NCBI GenBank assembly: GCA_030649775.1
Contig: JAUSFR010000077.1
Coordinates: forward strand, 1-42,307
DNA length: 42,307 nucleotides
Direction: 5' to 3'
From: a bacterium
Lineage (GTDB): Bacteria; Patescibacteriota; Minisyncoccia; Phycocordibacterales; UBA10002
The position numbers were made by a program, and so were the translations under genes. The notes beneath the pieces were generated by a model. It saw nothing but the letters and a program-made list of their open reading frames with translations, did not search any database and was not told the DNA's origin. Below, in pieces: positions 35,121-42,307 of the stretch (the first letter of the stretch is position 1; each line of letters starts with the position of its first letter).

Positions 35121-35158
35121 TTATTCCAAGTAGCACCTATCGGTGCTACTTGGAATAA
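35121..35158. repeat. Inverted repeat downstream of PaaX/Cas2-like gene 2
   Basis: 17-bp perfect arms TTATTCCAAGTAGCACC and complement around TATC. Against 34452-34493 the outer arm changes ACC to TCC with the matching GGT to GGA on the other side. It also lies directly before the methyltransferase-like gene and could carry its -10 box (AATAAT). Confidence 0.8.
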
Positions 35159-35273
35159 TGTGAAAAAGCTTGCGGGCTTGCTGTTCTTCGTTTTTTGTTG
35201 TAGTGTGCGACGAGAAAAATCGAAGCGGTGTGTGCCGTTATCGCCTTCACGAAAGTTGAACCTTACACAATCT

Positions 35274-36257
35274 ATGACCGACCATTCTGAAAAAACTGAA
35301 GTGGATGTCTCCGATATCCTAAACGCTGCAGGCATCGCCTGCAAAGGCATCATCATTGAGCAAGAGCCGGGGATGTACCCTCACAAGAAGCGGATTTCCG
35401 ATAACTGGTCTTACTTTACGGCTGCCACTTTTCGGCATCTGTATGCAGAACATAATGCGAGCCCTTCATCTGTCGCTATCGTTGGCATTGGAAATGGCAT
35501 TGAAGGCAGTGCCGCCGTGAGGGCATTTCCGAGTTCGCTTAAGACTCTCTACATCAGCGATGTGGATGAAGGTGTTGTTGCTGGCGCGTCCAGGAACATA
35601 CGACGGAATCTTCCCAAGCGGAGTCGCGTGAAGATTGAACCGTTCATCGGCTCATTTTGCGAGCCACTTGTGGAGAGGGGAGTGCGCGCCGATATCGTGT
35701 TCGCCAACATTCCGAATCTTCCGGCAGCACAAGGAGCGGACCTTTCCGGTGGCGCAGAAAAGGGGACGTTCCTACGTCCCGAATTGTACGAGGGGTACCA
35801 TCCGCCTCAAAAGTACATCAAGTGGGCGCTCGGTGCCCAGTATGCGTATCTTATGAGCGCGAAGGACGCGCTTACTGAAAGAGGCTCTGTCTTCACCGAA
35901 GTCGGAGGTCGTGTTCCGCTCGCGCTCCTCAGCGAGCTGTTTGAAGAAACAGGATACCGTGCCGAAGAGGTTCTGGTCGGTTTCAAAGAGCAGACGGAAC
36001 CGCTCATAGACTTCCTTGGCTATCGTGCATTTGAGGAGGAGTACGGTGTCGCATTTGATTTCTATAAATACGAACCGGCCCTTGCGACACTCGAGGAGTT
36101 TGGGAAGGGAAACATCATTCAGGAATCAGGCGAAGTTTGTAAGACCGCGCTTGAACGGCACAGGGTTACTGCGGGGGAAGCGGTACAACTCTTTCACAGG
36201 CAGGTCGCCGTTGGTCACACGGTCCACATCATCAAAGGGACGAAACGAAAATTGTAA
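35274..36257 (+). CDS. SAM-dependent methyltransferase-like protein
   Basis: A 327-residue soluble protein from ATG 35274 (MTDHSEKTEV). A Rossmann methyltransferase core is visible: VAIVGIGNGIEGSAAV as motif I, LYISDVDEGVVAGASRNIRRNL as motif II, and VFANIPNLP in the place of the NPPY-type motif of N-methyltransferases. The later part (YIKWALGAQYAYLMSAKDALTERGSVFTEVGGRVPLALLSELFEETGY) resembles the PrmC/HemK family. Substrate unknown. A GTG at 35160 would add 38 residues including a hydrophobic stretch (LAGLLFFVFCC), but that segment is unlike the rest and starts at the hairpin. A clear terminator follows. Confidence 0.75.
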   Translation: MTDHSEKTEVDVSDILNAAGIACKGIIIEQEPGMYPHKKRISDNWSYFTAATFRHLYAEHNASPSSVAIVGIGNGIEGSAAVRAFPSSLKTLYISDVDEGVVAGASRNIRRNLPKRSRVKIEPFIGSFCEPLVERGVRADIVFANIPNLPAAQGADLSGGAEKGTFLRPELYEGYHPPQKYIKWALGAQYAYLMSAKDALTERGSVFTEVGGRVPLALLSELFEETGYRAEEVLVGFKEQTEPLIDFLGYRAFEEEYGVAFDFYKYEPALATLEEFGKGNIIQESGEVCKTALERHRVTAGEAVQLFHRQVAVGHTVHIIKGTKRKL

Positions 36258-36265
36258 TTGCTACG

Positions 36266-36303
36266 GGCGGGAGAAACCAATTCTCCCGCCTGCTTTTTTA
36301 TTT
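36266..36303 (+). terminator. Rho-independent terminator
   Basis: GGCGGGAGAA-ACCAA-TTCTCCCGCC, ten perfect pairs, followed by TGCTTTTTTATTT. Confidence 0.95.
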
Positions 36304-36346
36304 ACCCCTTAATTGCTATGATTAGGGCGTATTTTTATGAATCTGG

Positions 36347-36384
36347 ATTCCAGCTTTCGCCTGCCTGCGCAGGCAGGCTGGAAT
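36347..36384. repeat. Compound REP-like palindrome upstream of smc
   Basis: Outer arms ATTCCAG and CTGGAAT enclose the perfect 18-bp palindrome CCTGCCTGCGCAGGCAGG (36360-36377). This inner unit is the same type as the inserts in dnaE and tsf. Confidence 0.8.
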
Positions 36385-36395
36385 GACACACGGCT

Positions 36396-38660
36396 ATGTA
36401 TTTAAAGAGTCTTGAATTAACGGGGTTTAAATCGTTCGCCAAGAAGACCGAACTCTCTTTCAACACGCCGATAACTTCCATCGTGGGGCCGAACGGGAGC
36501 GGAAAGAGCAACACCGCCGAGGCATTCCGTTTTGTGCTGGGGGAACAGTCCATCAAGAGTATGCGCGGGAAACGCACCGAGGACCTCATTTGGAACGGCT
36601 CTCCCGAAGTAGGACGCTCAAACCGCGCGTCGGTGAAACTCATGTTTGATAACCGAAAACGTCTCTTAAATCTTGATGTTGATGAGGTGACGATTGAGCG
36701 CGTCATCTACCGTGATTCGGGAAGCGAGTATATGGTAAACGGCTCGCCGGTTCGGCTTCGCGATATTGTAGAGCTCCTTGCAGGCGCGCATATCGGCGCG
36801 TCGGGACATCACATCATTTCGCAGGGCGAAGCGGACAGGATTCTGAACGCCAATATGCGTGAACGGCGGGAGATGATTGAGGACGCGCTCGGACTCAAGA
36901 TTTTTGAGTGGAAACGCGAAGAGTCGGAGAGGAAACTCCTGAAGACCGAAGAAAATATGAAGCAAGTGGCCAGTCTTCGACGGGAAATCGCTCCGCATAT
37001 CTCCTTTCTCAAAAAACAGGTTGAAAAAATAGAGAAGACGAAACAGCTTAAGGAAGAACTCCGAGGACTGTACCTGGATTATCTGAAGCGGGAGCATACC
37101 TATATCACCGAGTCCAAACGAAAGATTTCGGAGGAGGAGAGCGCGCCGAAAGCGGAACTTGCCGATTTGGAACAGAAACTTTCCGCGTCAAAAAAAATTC
37201 TTGAAGAAACGCACGGCGCGGACGCGAAGACACAAGCGATTATCGCGGTTGAGGAGCGTCTAGGTAGCCTCCGTAGGGAGCGAGAAAGCCTCTCCCGCGA
37301 CATTGGACGACTTGAGGGTGAGATAGCCTCCGCCGAGCGTATGAAGAGCGCCACAGAGTTGACCAAAGTAAGTGAAGCGCTTATTCCCATTTCCGAGGTA
37401 GAGTCCATTGCAAAGGAGGTGGAGGAGGCGTTTCAAACCGAGGATATCGGTCTTTTGAAGCGAGCGCTTGAAACGGTGAAGCACGCTCTTTCGGGACTTT
37501 TGGATAAATATCGCCAGAAGAAAAATCCAAGCCTTGAAGGGTTTGAGCGGGAGATTTTGTCCTTGCGCGAAAAGAAACAAGAGGCGGAGAAAAAGCTCTC
37601 GGACATTCAATCGTCCGAGCGGGAAGTATCGGAAGACGAAAAGAAACTTCGTTTGGATATTGAGCGTGAAAAAGACTCAAGCCGTGACGCGGAGAAGGAC
37701 GTGTTCCGTATTATGGCTCGCCAAAATGAGCTTCATGGGACGCTGAATGCGCTTCGGGTGAGGCTGTCCGAGCTTCTACATCTGGAAGGGGACTTTAAGC
37801 GTGAACTTACCGAAGGGATACTTCTCGTAGGGAGAGAGCTTATAGAATTTGAAAATGTAAAAATCAAAAATCAAAATGAGGAAGAGATACAGCCCTCGGA
37901 GTTTTTGAGGGAAGAAAGAAGTGTCCAGGAAGAGAGACGGCGCAAGGTGGAGAAGCTCAAAATTCGCATTGAAGACGCGGGCGGGGGAAGCGGAGCGGAG
38001 GTTCTCAAAGAGTTTGCGGAGGCGACCGAGCGAGACCAGTTTCTGGCGAGAGAGCTCGCCGACCTGGAAAAAGGAGCCGAGACTCTCAAACAGCTTATCG
38101 CTGAGCTTTCTCTGAAGCTTGATGAGGAGTTTCGTGAGGGTATTCTAAAGATAAACAAAGAGTTCCAAAACTATTTCTCCCTTATGTTCGGGGGCGGTTC
38201 GGCAAAACTTTCGGTCGCAAAGCCCGAGAAGAAAGTACGGCGAGAAATGGACGACCTCCTCGCGAGCGAAGAAGGCGTTTCCATACCAGAAGAGGAAGAA
38301 AAGGAGACGGGTATTGATATTGAGGTGAATTTGCCTCGCAAGAAAATCAAGGGACTGATGATGCTCTCCGGAGGGGAGCGAGCGCTTACCTCCATCGCGC
38401 TTCTTTTCGCGATGTCGCAGGTGAAGCCCCCGCCGTTCATCATTCTTGATGAAACGGATGCGGCGCTTGATGAGGCGAATTCCAAGAAATACGGTGATAT
38501 GGTGGAAAACCTCTCCAAACACTCCCAGCTTATTCTCATCACCCACAATCGCGAGACGATGTCGCGTGCCGGAGTTATCTATGGTGTCACGATGGACAAG
38601 AGTGGCGTTTCCAAACTGCTCTCAATCGCGTTTGATGAAGCGGTGGCGGTAGCGAAATGA
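36396..38660 (+). CDS. smc: Chromosome segregation protein SMC, short form without recognisable hinge
   Basis: 754 residues; typical bacterial SMC has about 1180. The N-terminal head has MYLKSLELTGFKSFA and Walker A GPNGSGKSN at residues 31-39. The C-terminal head has the ABC signature LMMLSGGERALTSIALLFAMS and Walker B PPFIILDETDAALDEAN (~680-695), then LITHNRETMSRAG. Coiled-coil regions are short. In the middle (~300-380) there is no SMC hinge consensus, only a helical segment (ISEVESIAKEVEEAF, IGLLKRALETVKHALSGLLD). The protein may dimerise through a different region or be a hinge-less variant. At 486-495 AAAAATCA words (NVKIKNQNEE) are inserted in frame. Confidence 0.93.
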   Translation: MYLKSLELTGFKSFAKKTELSFNTPITSIVGPNGSGKSNTAEAFRFVLGEQSIKSMRGKRTEDLIWNGSPEVGRSNRASVKLMFDNRKRLLNLDVDEVTIERVIYRDSGSEYMVNGSPVRLRDIVELLAGAHIGASGHHIISQGEADRILNANMRERREMIEDALGLKIFEWKREESERKLLKTEENMKQVASLRREIAPHISFLKKQVEKIEKTKQLKEELRGLYLDYLKREHTYITESKRKISEEESAPKAELADLEQKLSASKKILEETHGADAKTQAIIAVEERLGSLRRERESLSRDIGRLEGEIASAERMKSATELTKVSEALIPISEVESIAKEVEEAFQTEDIGLLKRALETVKHALSGLLDKYRQKKNPSLEGFEREILSLREKKQEAEKKLSDIQSSEREVSEDEKKLRLDIEREKDSSRDAEKDVFRIMARQNELHGTLNALRVRLSELLHLEGDFKRELTEGILLVGRELIEFENVKIKNQNEEEIQPSEFLREERSVQEERRRKVEKLKIRIEDAGGGSGAEVLKEFAEATERDQFLARELADLEKGAETLKQLIAELSLKLDEEFREGILKINKEFQNYFSLMFGGGSAKLSVAKPEKKVRREMDDLLASEEGVSIPEEEEKETGIDIEVNLPRKKIKGLMMLSGGERALTSIALLFAMSQVKPPPFIILDETDAALDEANSKKYGDMVENLSKHSQLILITHNRETMSRAGVIYGVTMDKSGVSKLLSIAFDEAVAVAK

Positions 38661-38701
38661 CCCCGACTCGAGTCGGGGTCATCCCGCACTTGATGCGGGA
38701 T
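38659..38701. repeat. Tandem palindromes after smc
   Basis: A perfect 22-bp palindrome (GACCCCGACTC and its complement, 38659-38680) overlaps the smc stop codon. It is followed by ATCCCGCA-CTTGA-TGCGGGAT (38681-38701), identical to the unit after rplY. Confidence 0.85.
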
Positions 38702-38727
38702 CTAGATTTGAAAGTAAGCTAAAAAGA

Positions 38728-39450
38728 ATGAGCTATCACTACGCCTATCTTCTCGGGATTGACCTGCTGATGTTCTTGCCGGCATTTCTCGTATTCTTTT
38801 TGTGGAGAAAAGATTTACGAAAAGAAATGCTTATCGCGGGGTCTGTATTTGGCGTCGTCGCGTTCTTGAGTGAGCCGATATTTATTCTCCACTACTGGAC
38901 TCCGGAGTATCTTTTTCCACTTTCCTATAAAGGACTCGCGCTCGGCTCTCTGGAAGATTTTCTTTATGGATTTCTCAAGGGTGGTGTGTCCGCAGTTATT
39001 TTTGAGGTGCTGTTCCGAGAAAAGTTTTCGCGAAAAAAGGTGAGGACGCATCACTGGAAGCAGATGATAGTCCCGATATACGCTCTGGGAACCGCGCTTT
39101 TTATTATTCCCACGGTACTTTTTTCGTGGAATCCGATTTATACCAGCGCGCTCGCCGTCGTAGTATTCCTCGTACCGCTCGCGCTTTATCGGCGCGACCT
39201 GCTTCCCGAGGCATTTACAAGCGGAGTACTGATGATGCTTCTTACCTTTATCGGGTACAAGCTGGTATTTATATTTTTCCCCGACATTATTCCTCTGTGG
39301 TGGAAACTTTCAAATCTCTCGGGAGTAATGCTTTCCGGTATTCCGGCTGAAGAAATGCTTGAGTCGTTTGTCGTCGGCTTTTTTGGCGGACCGTTTTATG
39401 AATTCTTTAATGGTCTTCGGCTCAAAAGATACACAGATATGAAGAGATAA
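38728..39450 (+). CDS. Polytopic membrane protein, lycopene-cyclase-domain-like
   Basis: A 240-residue protein with about seven transmembrane segments. It opens YAYLLGIDLLMFLPAFLVFFLW and has FGVVAFLSEPIFILHYWTPEYLF, LGSLEDFLYGFLKGGVSAVIFEVLF, two central hydrophobic helices and the end SGIPAEEMLESFVVGFFGGPFYEFFNGLRL. The acidic 'LEDF' and 'IPAEEML' positions within membrane helices resemble the lycopene cyclase domain family, but no other carotenoid gene is in the window, so enzyme activity should not be assumed. The start at 38728 is the first ATG after the repeats. Confidence 0.65.
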   Translation: MSYHYAYLLGIDLLMFLPAFLVFFLWRKDLRKEMLIAGSVFGVVAFLSEPIFILHYWTPEYLFPLSYKGLALGSLEDFLYGFLKGGVSAVIFEVLFREKFSRKKVRTHHWKQMIVPIYALGTALFIIPTVLFSWNPIYTSALAVVVFLVPLALYRRDLLPEAFTSGVLMMLLTFIGYKLVFIFFPDIIPLWWKLSNLSGVMLSGIPAEEMLESFVVGFFGGPFYEFFNGLRLKRYTDMKR

Positions 39451-39480
39451 AAAACCGCGTTCCGGTAAAGGAACGCGTGG
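39448..39480 (-). terminator. Rho-independent terminator for the minus-strand gene at 39500
   Basis: On the minus strand CGCGTTCC-TTTACC-GGAACGCG followed by GTTTTTTA. Confidence 0.85.
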
Positions 39481-39499
39481 TTACGAGGTATGATGGTCC

Positions 39500-39715
39500 T
39501 TAGGTGTCCAGTTCTTCAAAGGCGTTGGCAGGGAAAGCGCTGATTTTGCCCACGAGGTTTAGAAGTGGCTCTCTGGTATTGTCATCTTCAAACTGCAACT
39601 GCACGGTGCAGAGAATTCCTCTCTCAATGATTATGCTCTTGTTGACACTGATAACCCTTCTCTTGGCGATGATTTGTGTTCCTGGCTGGAATATCTGTAT
39701 CGGTAGTGTACTCAT
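39500..39715 (-). CDS. Small hypothetical protein (71 aa)
   Basis: MSTLPIQIFQPGTQIIAKRR, then a beta-rich middle (VISVNKSIIIERGILCTVQLQFED) and ISAFPANAFEELDT at the end. Likely a small all-beta protein. No family recognised. Monocistronic with its own terminator on the minus strand, between a membrane-protein gene and rnr. Confidence 0.65.
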   Translation of the reverse strand: MSTLPIQIFQPGTQIIAKRRVISVNKSIIIERGILCTVQLQFEDDNTREPLLNLVGKISAFPANAFEELDT

Positions 39716-39787
39716 AGGAAATAAAGTTGGGGGCAGTGAGTGTGAGAACTTTCTCTATCTTAGGTAACTCATTTTCTTTGTCAAAAA

Positions 39788-41812
39788 TTACACGAGCCGG
39801 TAGTCCAGTGTTTTTCGCTCCACATCAGCGCCGACAACTTTGAAACGTACTTTATCGCCAAGAGAGTAGCGCTTTTTGGTACGTTCTCCAACCACCGAGT
39901 ACGTTTTTTCATCCAATACATAGTAATCGCCCGTGAGGTCTCGCAGTTTTACCATTCCCTCCGAGCGAGTATCTTTTTCTTCCACATAAATACCCCATTC
40001 GGTTACGCCCGAAATAATACCTTCAAACTCTTTCCCGATACGCTCCTCCATATATTCCACCTGCTTGAGTTTGATGGATTCGCGCTCGGCTTCCGCGGCT
40101 GAAATTTCCCGCTTGGTGGCGTCCGCCGCCATTTTTTCAAGCTGTGCCATTTTCTGTGGGTCTACCTTATGTTTCTCCTGTATTGCAAAAAGCGAACGGT
40201 GTACCAGAAGGTCGGGGTACCGCCTGATAGGTGAGGTGAAATGCGTGTAGTGTTCAAAGGCGAGTCCGAAGTGCCCGATATTCATCGTGGAGTACACGGC
40301 CTTCGCCATACTGCGAATAGCCGCGGTCTTAATGAGCGATTCGGAGGCGTGACCCTGAATTGTATTGAAAAGCGCCTGCAAATCTTTCCCGCTCACACTA
40401 CCGTCTTTCTGCACCGAAAGGTCGTGTCCAAGTGCCCGCACAAAAATGCCGAGCTGTTCCAGCTTTTCGCGGTTCGGCTCGTCGTGGGTGCGGTAAATAA
40501 ACTGAAGTTTACCCCCCGCCTTCATGGCGGTCTTTGAAAAGTGATGGGCGACTTCGCGGTTCGCGAGAAGCATAAACTCTTCAATGAGCTTGTGCGTATC
40601 AAGGCGTTTCTTTTTGTAGACGCGGATAGGGTGTCCCGTCTCATCAAGTTCAAACGCGACTTCGTCCTGTTCAAAATCAATCGCACCCTGCTTTGTTTTC
40701 TCCGCGCGCAGTTTCTTCGCGATGGAGTTCAGCGTGAGCAGAGCCTCGCGAAGTTTTTCCGTAAGAGTCAGACTCTCTCTGCCGAGAGTCTGACTCTTGC
40801 GAAGCGCTTCATCAATGACCTCTTGCGCCGTTTCGTAGGTGAAGCGCATCTGCGAGTGTATGACTCCCTTACCGAACCAGCGGTCGTGGATATGACCCTT
40901 TTCGTCCATTTCAAAGACCGCCGAGAAGGCGAGGCGGTCCACGTTGGGGTTCAGCGAACAGAGGTCGTTTGAAAGCGCGTGGGGAAGCATCGGAATAGTC
41001 CGGTCTACAAGATAGACGGACGTACCACGCGCCCGCGCCTCGCGGTCAAGCGCCGTTCCTTCACGAACATAGTGCGACACATCCGCTATATGAATTCCGA
41101 TTTCATAGTTTCCATTTGTGATTTCGCGAAGCGATAGTGCATCATCAAAATCTTTCGCGTTCGCGGGGTCAATGGTAAAGAGGGTAGTGGTGCGGAAATC
41201 TCGCCGTTTTGCAATCTCATCCGTCGAAATTGGCGAGCCGGTTTCTTTGAGGAGTCTCTGCGCCTCTTCGGCAATTTTTTCTGCCTCGGCTTCAACTTCT
41301 CGGGGGAAAGCATTCTCAAATCCGCGTTCAAGAATGATGGACTCCATTTCCACCTCGTGCTCACCCTTTTTGCCAATGACTTTGAGTATCTCACCCGTGG
41401 GCTCGCTACCGTCTTTCCACTCCCGTATTTCAACCAAAGCTTTGTATCCCTTCTGCGCTTCTCGCGGAGGGCGAGGTATGACTATCTTTGCGTACATCCG
41501 AAAGTCATCTGGCACGAGGAGAAGCCTAGTTCCACTCTCCTCAATCGTCCCGACAAAGCGCATTTTGGCGCGAGTGATAATCCGCACTACCTTTCCCGTC
41601 CGTCTTCCTCGCACTTTCTCTTTGAGTACCTCCACCTCTACTTCGTCACGGTTAAGCGCCGTGTGGAGATTCGGCGTTTCAATCATAATATCCTCTTTGT
41701 GCTTTTCGTCCTCAATAAAGCCCACGGCTCGCGAGTTCACGCTCAAAACACCCGCAATCGTGGAGCTAGGATGCTTTTCCTTGGTTTGTATAGACGAATA
41801 CTTGTTTTTCAC
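39788..41812 (-). CDS. rnr: Ribonuclease R (RNase II/R family 3'-5' exoribonuclease)
   Basis: 674 residues. An N-terminal cold-shock-like part (~20-170) is followed by the RNB catalytic domain with LFTIDPANAKDFDDALSL (metal-binding Asp cluster), EIGIHIADVSHYVREGTALDREARARGTSVYLVDRTIPMLPHALSNDLCSLNP, and the later FTSPIRRYPDLLVHRSL. A C-terminal S1 domain (FEGIISGVTEWGIYVEEKDTRSEGMVKL) ends it. The start codon is GTG at 41812, six bases after TATAGT (minus strand, 41824-41819). At residues 338-350 (KSQTLGRESLTL) the frame runs through a 15-bp perfect hairpin. It degrades structured RNA and may help in rRNA and tmRNA processing. Confidence 0.95.
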   Translation of the reverse strand: MKNKYSSIQTKEKHPSSTIAGVLSVNSRAVGFIEDEKHKEDIMIETPNLHTALNRDEVEVEVLKEKVRGRRTGKVVRIITRAKMRFVGTIEESGTRLLLVPDDFRMYAKIVIPRPPREAQKGYKALVEIREWKDGSEPTGEILKVIGKKGEHEVEMESIILERGFENAFPREVEAEAEKIAEEAQRLLKETGSPISTDEIAKRRDFRTTTLFTIDPANAKDFDDALSLREITNGNYEIGIHIADVSHYVREGTALDREARARGTSVYLVDRTIPMLPHALSNDLCSLNPNVDRLAFSAVFEMDEKGHIHDRWFGKGVIHSQMRFTYETAQEVIDEALRKSQTLGRESLTLTEKLREALLTLNSIAKKLRAEKTKQGAIDFEQDEVAFELDETGHPIRVYKKKRLDTHKLIEEFMLLANREVAHHFSKTAMKAGGKLQFIYRTHDEPNREKLEQLGIFVRALGHDLSVQKDGSVSGKDLQALFNTIQGHASESLIKTAAIRSMAKAVYSTMNIGHFGLAFEHYTHFTSPIRRYPDLLVHRSLFAIQEKHKVDPQKMAQLEKMAADATKREISAAEAERESIKLKQVEYMEERIGKEFEGIISGVTEWGIYVEEKDTRSEGMVKLRDLTGDYYVLDEKTYSVVGERTKKRYSLGDKVRFKVVGADVERKTLDYRLV
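40763..40798. repeat. Perfect hairpin inserted in frame in rnr
   Basis: 15-bp perfect arms AAGAGTCAGACTCTC and complement around TCTGCC. Each arm also contains the small palindrome GAGTCAGACTC (one central mismatch aside). It encodes an extra loop in the RNB domain. Confidence 0.8.
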
Positions 41813-41818
41813 GCTGTC

Positions 41819-41824
41819 ACTATA
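41819..41824 (-). promoter_or_regulatory. -10 box of rnr
   Basis: TATAGT on the minus strand, six bases before the GTG start codon. Confidence 0.55.
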
Positions 41825-41863
41825 ACACAGAAGGACGAATTATGAAGTATGCAGTATGAAAAA

Positions 41864-41892
41864 TTGACGGGGAGATGTTATTCTGCTACCAT
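41864..41892 (+). promoter_or_regulatory. Promoter of rpsP (leaderless type)
   Basis: TTGACG at 41864-41869, a 17-nt spacer, TACCAT at 41887-41892, then seven bases to ATG 41900. Confidence 0.6.
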
Positions 41893-41899
41893 CTCGCCT

Positions 41900-42280
41900 A
41901 TGTTGAAGATAAGACTACAGCGAGTGGCCAGGAAGCATATCCCGATTTTTCGGGTGGTTTTAACCGACTCCAAAAACTCCACAAAAAGCGGTAAGTTCCA
42001 CGAAGTGCTCGGCACCTACAACCTCATGACCGACGAGAAGAAGGTGGACGCCGAACGCATTAAATATTGGATTTCCAAAGGAGCCCAGCCGTCGGGCACG
42101 GTCCACAATTACCTCGTTCACGAACGTATTATTCCGGGAAAGAAAATAAACGTACTCCCGAGACGAACCCCTATCAAGAAGGAAGAAACGGCCCCTGCTT
42201 CGCCAAAGGCTACGCAGGGCGAGCCCACAGTAGTAGCGACTCCGGTGGCCGAGGCTTCAGCCGAAGCACCAAAGGCTTAA
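41900..42280 (+). CDS. rpsP: Small ribosomal subunit protein bS16
   Basis: A 126-residue ribosomal protein from ATG 41900. The opening MLKIRLQRVARKHIPIFRVVLTDSKNSTKSGKFHEVLGTYNL and ERIKYWISKGAQPSGTVHNYL are canonical. After about residue 90 comes a long Ala/Pro/Glu/Lys tail (KKEETAPASPKATQGEPTVV, VAEASAEAPKA). Its DNA includes GCCGAGGCTTCAGCCGAAGC, close to the palindromic repeat in pheT, so the tail may have grown from repeats. The upstream in-frame codons back to 41849 lie above the promoter. Confidence 0.95.
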   Translation: MLKIRLQRVARKHIPIFRVVLTDSKNSTKSGKFHEVLGTYNLMTDEKKVDAERIKYWISKGAQPSGTVHNYLVHERIIPGKKINVLPRRTPIKKEETAPASPKATQGEPTVVATPVAEASAEAPKA

Positions 42281-42307
42281 TTAAATCTCCTACGAACAAC
42301 CCGCTTT

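Noticed and set aside
1..42307. UGA recoded to glycine as in Gracilibacteria/SR1
   Set aside because: UGA ends several genes and conserved proteins contain no in-frame UGA.

Overview
This 42.3 kb window is a dense bacterial segment that looks like a Candidate Phyla Radiation (Patescibacteria) genome, most likely of the Parcubacteria group. The evidence is a set of shortened core proteins (threonyl-tRNA synthetase without a TGS domain, a 253-residue PheS, PheT without its tRNA-binding OB domain, an SMC of only 754 residues), transketolase split into two genes, a NusB-NUDIX fusion, type IV pilin-like proteins, and short unique genes between housekeeping genes. UGA is used as a stop, so the Gracilibacteria/SR1 code does not apply. 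The lineage is inferred from gene content, not from a marker-gene tree.

Layout. 1-3.5 kb: end of a peptidoglycan-binding protein, then gap, a four-helix-bundle gene, rpiB and rpe. 3.6-8.1 kb: transketolase N-subunit and C-subunit genes, separated by an accessory island with two toxin-type modules and two small membrane proteins; the island contains decayed copies of the 3' end of the N-subunit gene and the 5' end of the C-subunit gene. 8.1-14.7 kb: a TrpR-like regulator between two identical palindromes, a PfkB kinase, small orphan genes, a 2-hydroxyacid dehydrogenase, rplY and a lytic transglycosylase. 14.8-18.2 kb: translation genes rpmE, prfA, rpsB, tsf. 18.2-21.6 kb: a tRNA-Thr gene nested inside the D-loop of another tRNA-Thr gene, then pheS, an HXXEE-type membrane gene and pheT. 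21.7-25.3 kb: a PaaX/Cas2-like regulator between paired hairpins, gyrB and orphans. 25.3-30.3 kb (minus strand): thrS and dnaE. 30.5-36.3 kb: two pilins, rnhB, rpmF, nusB-nudix, rnc, a second PaaX/Cas2-like regulator between paired hairpins, and a methyltransferase-like gene. 36.4-42.3 kb: smc, a membrane protein, rnr (minus) and rpsP.

How the genes fit together. The central-metabolism genes (gap, rpiB, rpe, both transketolase halves, PfkB kinase, hydroxyacid dehydrogenase) outline lower glycolysis plus the non-oxidative pentose phosphate route. Most of the rest serves translation, RNA processing (RNase III, RNase R, RNase HII), replication (dnaE, gyrB) and chromosome organisation (smc).

The most unusual content is not a conventional gene. 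(1) The tRNA-within-tRNA arrangement. (2) Three single-gene regulator cassettes, each bracketed by its own hairpin, the upstream copy overlapping the promoter; two of the three hairpin pairs show compensatory base changes. (3) A family of intergenic inverted repeats made of short degenerate words, a different word at most sites, one of which encloses a four-helix-bundle gene. (4) The same words and other palindromic repeats inserted in frame into essential genes (tsf, dnaE, pheT, pheS, gyrB, rnr, smc, tktC, rpe). (5) Many promoters have the -10 box only 6-9 nt from the start codon, which implies leaderless mRNAs.
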